Shown here piece after piece: positions 14,242-16,272 of a DNA stretch of 16,272 nt. The DNA comes from an uncultured Collinsella sp. GTDB taxonomy: Bacteria > Actinomycetota > Coriobacteriia > Coriobacteriales > Coriobacteriaceae. Both the position numbers and the translations under genes were made by a program. A model generated the notes under the pieces. The model was not told the DNA's origin. It made no database searches and saw only the letters and a program-made list of their open reading frames with translations. The DNA lies in the NCBI GenBank assembly GCA_958418185.1, contig CATZEP010000020.1:1-16272 (forward strand). The letters run 5' to 3'. Numbering within the stretch: the first letter of the stretch is position 1; each line of letters opens with the position of its first letter.

Positions 14242-15147
14242 CTACACGCTCAACCAACGATCGCCCTCGGAGCGGCAAAAGCCCTCGCGCTCCAGATCGG
14301 CAAGAATACTTGCGACCAGCTCGCGCTCGACCGGCTCGCGGCCTGCTGCCGCCTCCATTTCGTTGACACCCGCCACGGCCTCGGCGAGTGTGATGCCCGC
14401 CGGCCGCCCATCGCGCGCAGCCAGCAGCATGCGCACAATATGGGCGCGCTTTTGACGGCGCGAGCCCTCAAACTTGGATTGACGGCTATAGCTCGCCGAG
14501 CGCCTGGACGGATTGGGCAGCGTCTTTTTAAGATACGCGCCGTAATCCAGCAACGCGTAATACCACGCGCGCGGCGTGTCGGCATCGTCTTGAGGCACGG
14601 CAAAGGGCGCAATCTCATCCGCCACCGCACCGGGGGCCGCCGGACAGGCAGCTTGAATCAGCGGCACCAGCACGCGATCGGGAACGGCCGGCACATCGGG
14701 AAAGAAATGATGCAAAAAGACCGTGCGCACGTTGGTCTCCAGATACACGCCCGGAAGATCGAATGCAAACGAACGGATGCCCTGCGCCGTTGCCGGGCCA
14801 ATGCCGGGCAACGCGACCAGATCGTGCATCTCACGCGGAAACTCCCCATCCCAGTCCTCCACAACGCACTGTGCAGCCCTGTGAAGCGCCAGGGCGCGGC
14901 GATTGTAGCCCATCCCCTGCCACGCATCCAAGACATCGGAAGGGGCGGCCTGAGCAAGCGCCCGGACAGTCGGAAAGCGATCGAGCCACGCCGGCATGCG
15001 CGCCTCCACGCGCGGCACCTGCGTCTGCTGCAGCATGACCTCGGAAAGCCAGATGATATACGGGTCGCGCGTGCGGCGCCACGGAAGGTCGCGATAACGC
15101 AGGACCCCTTCCGAACGAATCATCGAACGAAAGGGGTCCTGAATCAT
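14242..15147 (-). CDS. Divergent MutY-like HhH-GPD DNA glycosylase without Fe-S cluster
   Basis: This 301-aa protein follows the MutY glycosylase domain closely: LPWRRTRDPYIIWLSEVMLQ (21-40) with the MutY catalytic Glu at E36, WQGMGYNRRALALH (76-89), and the helix-hairpin-helix LPGIGPATAQGI (113-124). Two departures stand out. The catalytic Asp of the family (E. coli MutY LDGNV, D138) is Glu here (E137 in YLETNVRTV). The C-x6-C-x2-C-x5-C cluster is absent; only C94, C168 and C291 exist. Instead, DYGAYLKKTLPNPSRRSASY and QSKFEGSRRQKR (201-234) fill that part. The NUDIX-like MutY C-terminus is missing; residues 245-301 look like a small winged helix. I recall similar proteins in other bacteria, unverified. 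Base specificity is unknown. The ATG at 15147 has GGAG 7 bases upstream. It follows rrf2 by 21 bp, so the two are almost certainly co-transcribed. Confidence 0.85.
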   Translation of the reverse strand: MIQDPFRSMIRSEGVLRYRDLPWRRTRDPYIIWLSEVMLQQTQVPRVEARMPAWLDRFPTVRALAQAAPSDVLDAWQGMGYNRRALALHRAAQCVVEDWDGEFPREMHDLVALPGIGPATAQGIRSFAFDLPGVYLETNVRTVFLHHFFPDVPAVPDRVLVPLIQAACPAAPGAVADEIAPFAVPQDDADTPRAWYYALLDYGAYLKKTLPNPSRRSASYSRQSKFEGSRRQKRAHIVRMLLAARDGRPAGITLAEAVAGVNEMEAAAGREPVERELVASILADLEREGFCRSEGDRWLSV

Positions 15148-15168
15148 GACAATGCTCCTTATGCGGCG

Positions 15169-15654
15169 CTATTCCTCCCGGCAAGCATACGCGCAAGCGG
15201 CGTACTCGGGAAACGCATCGCGGTCGGCGAACTTGGGATCGACAGCCGGAAACTGGCGATGGGCGACGATATCGCCGAGCGAAACGGAATCGAGATAGTC
15301 GCGCATCAGCGCCTGGGCTCCGGCCCACAGGGGATGATAGCAGCACGTGCCCATGCGCGCACAGTCGCCATCGGGCGCGGTGCAATCATTCATAACCATG
15401 GGGCCCTGAACGGCCTCTACGACCTGACGGATCGTGACATCGTCGGGGCTCACCTTAAGGCGCATGCCGCCATGAACACCACGCAGGCTCTCCACAATGC
15501 CGGCCTGAACCAAGCCGTGCTGAATCGAACGGGCAAACGAATACGGAACATTGACCTCTTCGGCAGCAGTGCGAACAGAAAGCAACCGCTCCGGCTCCTC
15601 GGCAAGCATCGCAAGCATGCGAAGGGCATAATCAGTCTTCCTCGATATGTCCAT
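15169..15654 (-). CDS. Rrf2-family transcriptional regulator, probable Fe-S or redox sensor
   Basis: This 161-aa protein is an Rrf2-family winged-helix DNA-binding protein (IscR/NsrR/CymR group). The N-terminus MDISRKTDYALRMLAMLA, the recognition-helix region VPYSFARSIQHGLVQAGIVES (36-56) and the wing GVHGGMRLKVSPDDVTI are typical. The sensor region has C91-x6-C98-x5-C104-C105. IscR has C-x5-C-x5-C, so the first spacing is one longer. Two more cysteines (C154, C158) lie at the C-terminus. A cluster-binding sensor of iron-sulfur status, nitric oxide or oxidants is likely. The ATG at 15654 has AAAGGGG a few bases upstream; the open frame extends 40 codons further but without Rrf2 homology. It probably controls itself and the glycosylase-like gene 21 bp downstream. 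Confidence 0.93.
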   Translation of the reverse strand: MDISRKTDYALRMLAMLAEEPERLLSVRTAAEEVNVPYSFARSIQHGLVQAGIVESLRGVHGGMRLKVSPDDVTIRQVVEAVQGPMVMNDCTAPDGDCARMGTCCYHPLWAGAQALMRDYLDSVSLGDIVAHRQFPAVDPKFADRDAFPEYAACAYACREE

Positions 15655-15679
15655 GTTTCCCCTTTCAAGGAATACGAAC

Positions 15680-15693
15680 AGCTCGAACGAGCT
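15680..15693. promoter_or_regulatory. Palindrome in the rrf2 leader
   Basis: AGCTCG-AA-CGAGCT is a perfect palindrome with a 2-base centre, 25 bp upstream of the rrf2 start. A third CGAGCT is at 15701-15706. It may be an operator or form a leader hairpin near the ribosome binding site. Confidence 0.35.
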
Positions 15694-15732
15694 CCGGGGC
15701 CGAGCTTGTGTCGAGACGCCAAATGACCGCCT

Positions 15733-15760
15733 GAACAACCAAATTATAAAATGGGTGTTC
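15733..15760 (-). promoter_or_regulatory. Proximal rrf2 promoter with an inverted repeat around the -10 box
   Basis: A consensus -10 box TATAAT lies on the minus strand at 15743-15748, about 90 bp upstream of rrf2. It is bracketed by GAACAACC (15733-15740) and GGGTGTTC (15753-15760), complementary at 7 of 8 positions with a 12-bp spacer. This is a good layout for autorepression by an Rrf2 dimer. No good -35 is visible, so the promoter may depend on an activator or be weak. Confidence 0.45.
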
Positions 15761-15815
15761 ACTGAATGCCGCACTTGAAGACTAGCTGAATCAGGTACGG
15801 CCTAAAGTGCAATTT

Positions 15816-15872
15816 AGTATAACCGAACCCCCTGCTTCATTGAACAGATGTTGCGCAACAAACCCCCTGTTT
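15816..15872 (-). promoter_or_regulatory. Distal rrf2 promoter candidate with repeats and a 12-bp palindrome
   Basis: On the minus strand TATACT (15816-15821) and TTCAAT (15839-15844) are spaced by 17 bp and form a plausible promoter. Upstream is the perfect palindrome TGTTGCGCAACA (15849-15860). Two direct repeats, AACCCCCTGCTT (15826-15837) and AACCCCCTGTTT (15861-15872), flank the palindrome. A CTAAA/TTTAG pair also spans the -10. In the 344-bp gene-free stretch 15655-15998, the remaining part (15873-15960) shows nothing I can interpret. Confidence 0.4.
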
Positions 15873-15962
15873 GAACGCATATATCAGTAGAGGCTGGCTC
15901 GCTCGTTGCAAATGCGGTGATTTTGATAAAGGGGCGCGTAAGATCGATGGCCTATTAAACGC

Positions 15963-15990
15963 AAAAAGCCACGTCCGAAGACGTGGCTTT
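15963..15990 (-). terminator. tRNA-Asp terminator
   Basis: A perfect 11-bp stem (AAAGCCACGTC/GACGTGGCTTT) closes a UUCG tetraloop and is followed on the minus strand by TTTTTGCG. It begins 9 bp after the tRNA CCA end, a typical strong intrinsic terminator. Confidence 0.92.
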
Positions 15991-15998
15991 AATTGCGT

Positions 15999-16076
<78 letters not shown>

Positions 16077-16122
16077 AGGCAGTCGTTCGCGTTTGTTTCC
16101 GCTCGCGTGCGCTGCGGGGATT

Positions 16123-16152
16123 AGTATACACAGAAGTCTGTCCGCCGCGCAA
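16123..16152 (-). promoter_or_regulatory. tRNA-Asp promoter with an upstream A/T-rich tract
   Basis: On the minus strand a -10 TATACT (16123-16128) and a -35 TTGCGC (16147-16152) are 18 bp apart, about 50 bp upstream of the tRNA. Directly upstream of the -35 is a run of A and T tracts (16153-16175), placed as an UP element would be. Confidence 0.5.
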
Positions 16153-16178
16153 CAACTTTTTTGAAAAAGTTTTTCGGT

Positions 16179-16191
16179 CCCTCCGGGAGGG
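16179..16191. repeat. Perfect 13-bp palindrome upstream of the tRNA promoter
   Basis: CCCTCC-G-GGAGGG is perfectly symmetric around 16185. It shares the CCGGGAGGG wording with the arms of the long palindrome at 13481-13566, but the similarity is short and may be chance in GC-rich DNA. Confidence 0.4.
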
Positions 16192-16247
16192 TCTCCGGGG
16201 CCGGCTGGCGCGGGTTGAGTTTGCTGCTCTACAGTCCTGCGCAAGAC

Positions 16248-16270
16248 GGAAAGCACATTAAGTGCTTTCC
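16248..16270 (+). terminator. Terminator-like hairpin at the right edge
   Basis: A perfect 9-bp stem GGAAAGCAC/GTGCTTTCC closes an ATTAA loop and is followed by TT where the window ends. The full T-run cannot be seen and the strand is uncertain. On the minus strand no T-run follows, so a plus-strand use or a terminator of a neighbour outside the window is possible. The segment 16192-16247 shows nothing else. Confidence 0.5.
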
Positions 16271-16272
16271 TT

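Noticed and set aside
14233..15726. A 497-codon plus-strand frame opposite the glycosylase and rrf2 genes
   Set aside because: Antisense to two genes with clear family motifs; no protein family is recognisable in it.
15655..15774. Longer start for the Rrf2 regulator, 40 codons upstream
   Set aside because: The extra N-terminus has no Rrf2 similarity and overlaps the promoter and palindrome; the ATG at 15654 has a good ribosome binding site and begins with the family's usual residues.

Overview
The window is an ordinary-looking stretch of a GC-rich bacterial chromosome. I infer an anaerobic, gut-type actinobacterium of the class Coriobacteriia, most likely Collinsella-like. The grounds are high GC with GC-rich third positions, a rubrerythrin, and gene content resembling what I remember of that group. 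No database was consulted. I see no insertion sequence, prophage, CRISPR array or integrase. Apart from one GntR-type regulator (1399-2121) and a doubtful partial tail at the left edge, every gene lies on the minus strand.

Layout from left to right: (1) 1-2121 holds a bidirectional terminator, a SIS-domain sugar-phosphate enzyme of the FrlB/deglycase type, and a divergently transcribed GntR/UTRA regulator. The 205 bp between the two genes carry repeated operator-like sites. (2) 2143-2733 is a GNAT acetyltransferase of the phosphinothricin-acetyltransferase type. (3) 2811-8434, read right to left, is mfd (transcription-repair coupling factor), a PAP2-family membrane phosphatase and a threonine aldolase, ending in a strong terminator. 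(4) 8592-12604 is rmuC, an ABC exporter half-transporter and nth (endonuclease III). (5) 12728-13150 is an orphan single-span membrane protein. It is followed by a 437-bp non-coding stretch with a perfect 29-bp inverted repeat and the rubrerythrin terminator. (6) 13588-15654, read right to left, is an Rrf2-family regulator with a cysteine cluster, a divergent MutY-like glycosylase that lacks the iron-sulfur cysteines, and rubrerythrin. (7) 15963-16152 is a tRNA-Asp(GTC) gene with its promoter and a UUCG-loop terminator.

DNA maintenance dominates the minus strand: Mfd, Nth, RmuC and the MutY-like protein lie within about 10 kb. The right-hand group, an Fe-S/redox type regulator followed by a cluster-less glycosylase and then a peroxide/O2-detoxifying rubrerythrin, looks like a small oxidative-stress module. 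It is the most interesting part of the window. The key oddities are the glycosylase, with Glu at the usual catalytic Asp and no 4Fe-4S motif; the dense symmetric sequences upstream of rrf2; the long perfect palindrome behind rubrerythrin; and terminator-like hairpins placed just in front of mfd and the acetyltransferase gene. I found no clear evidence for an entirely new multi-gene system.
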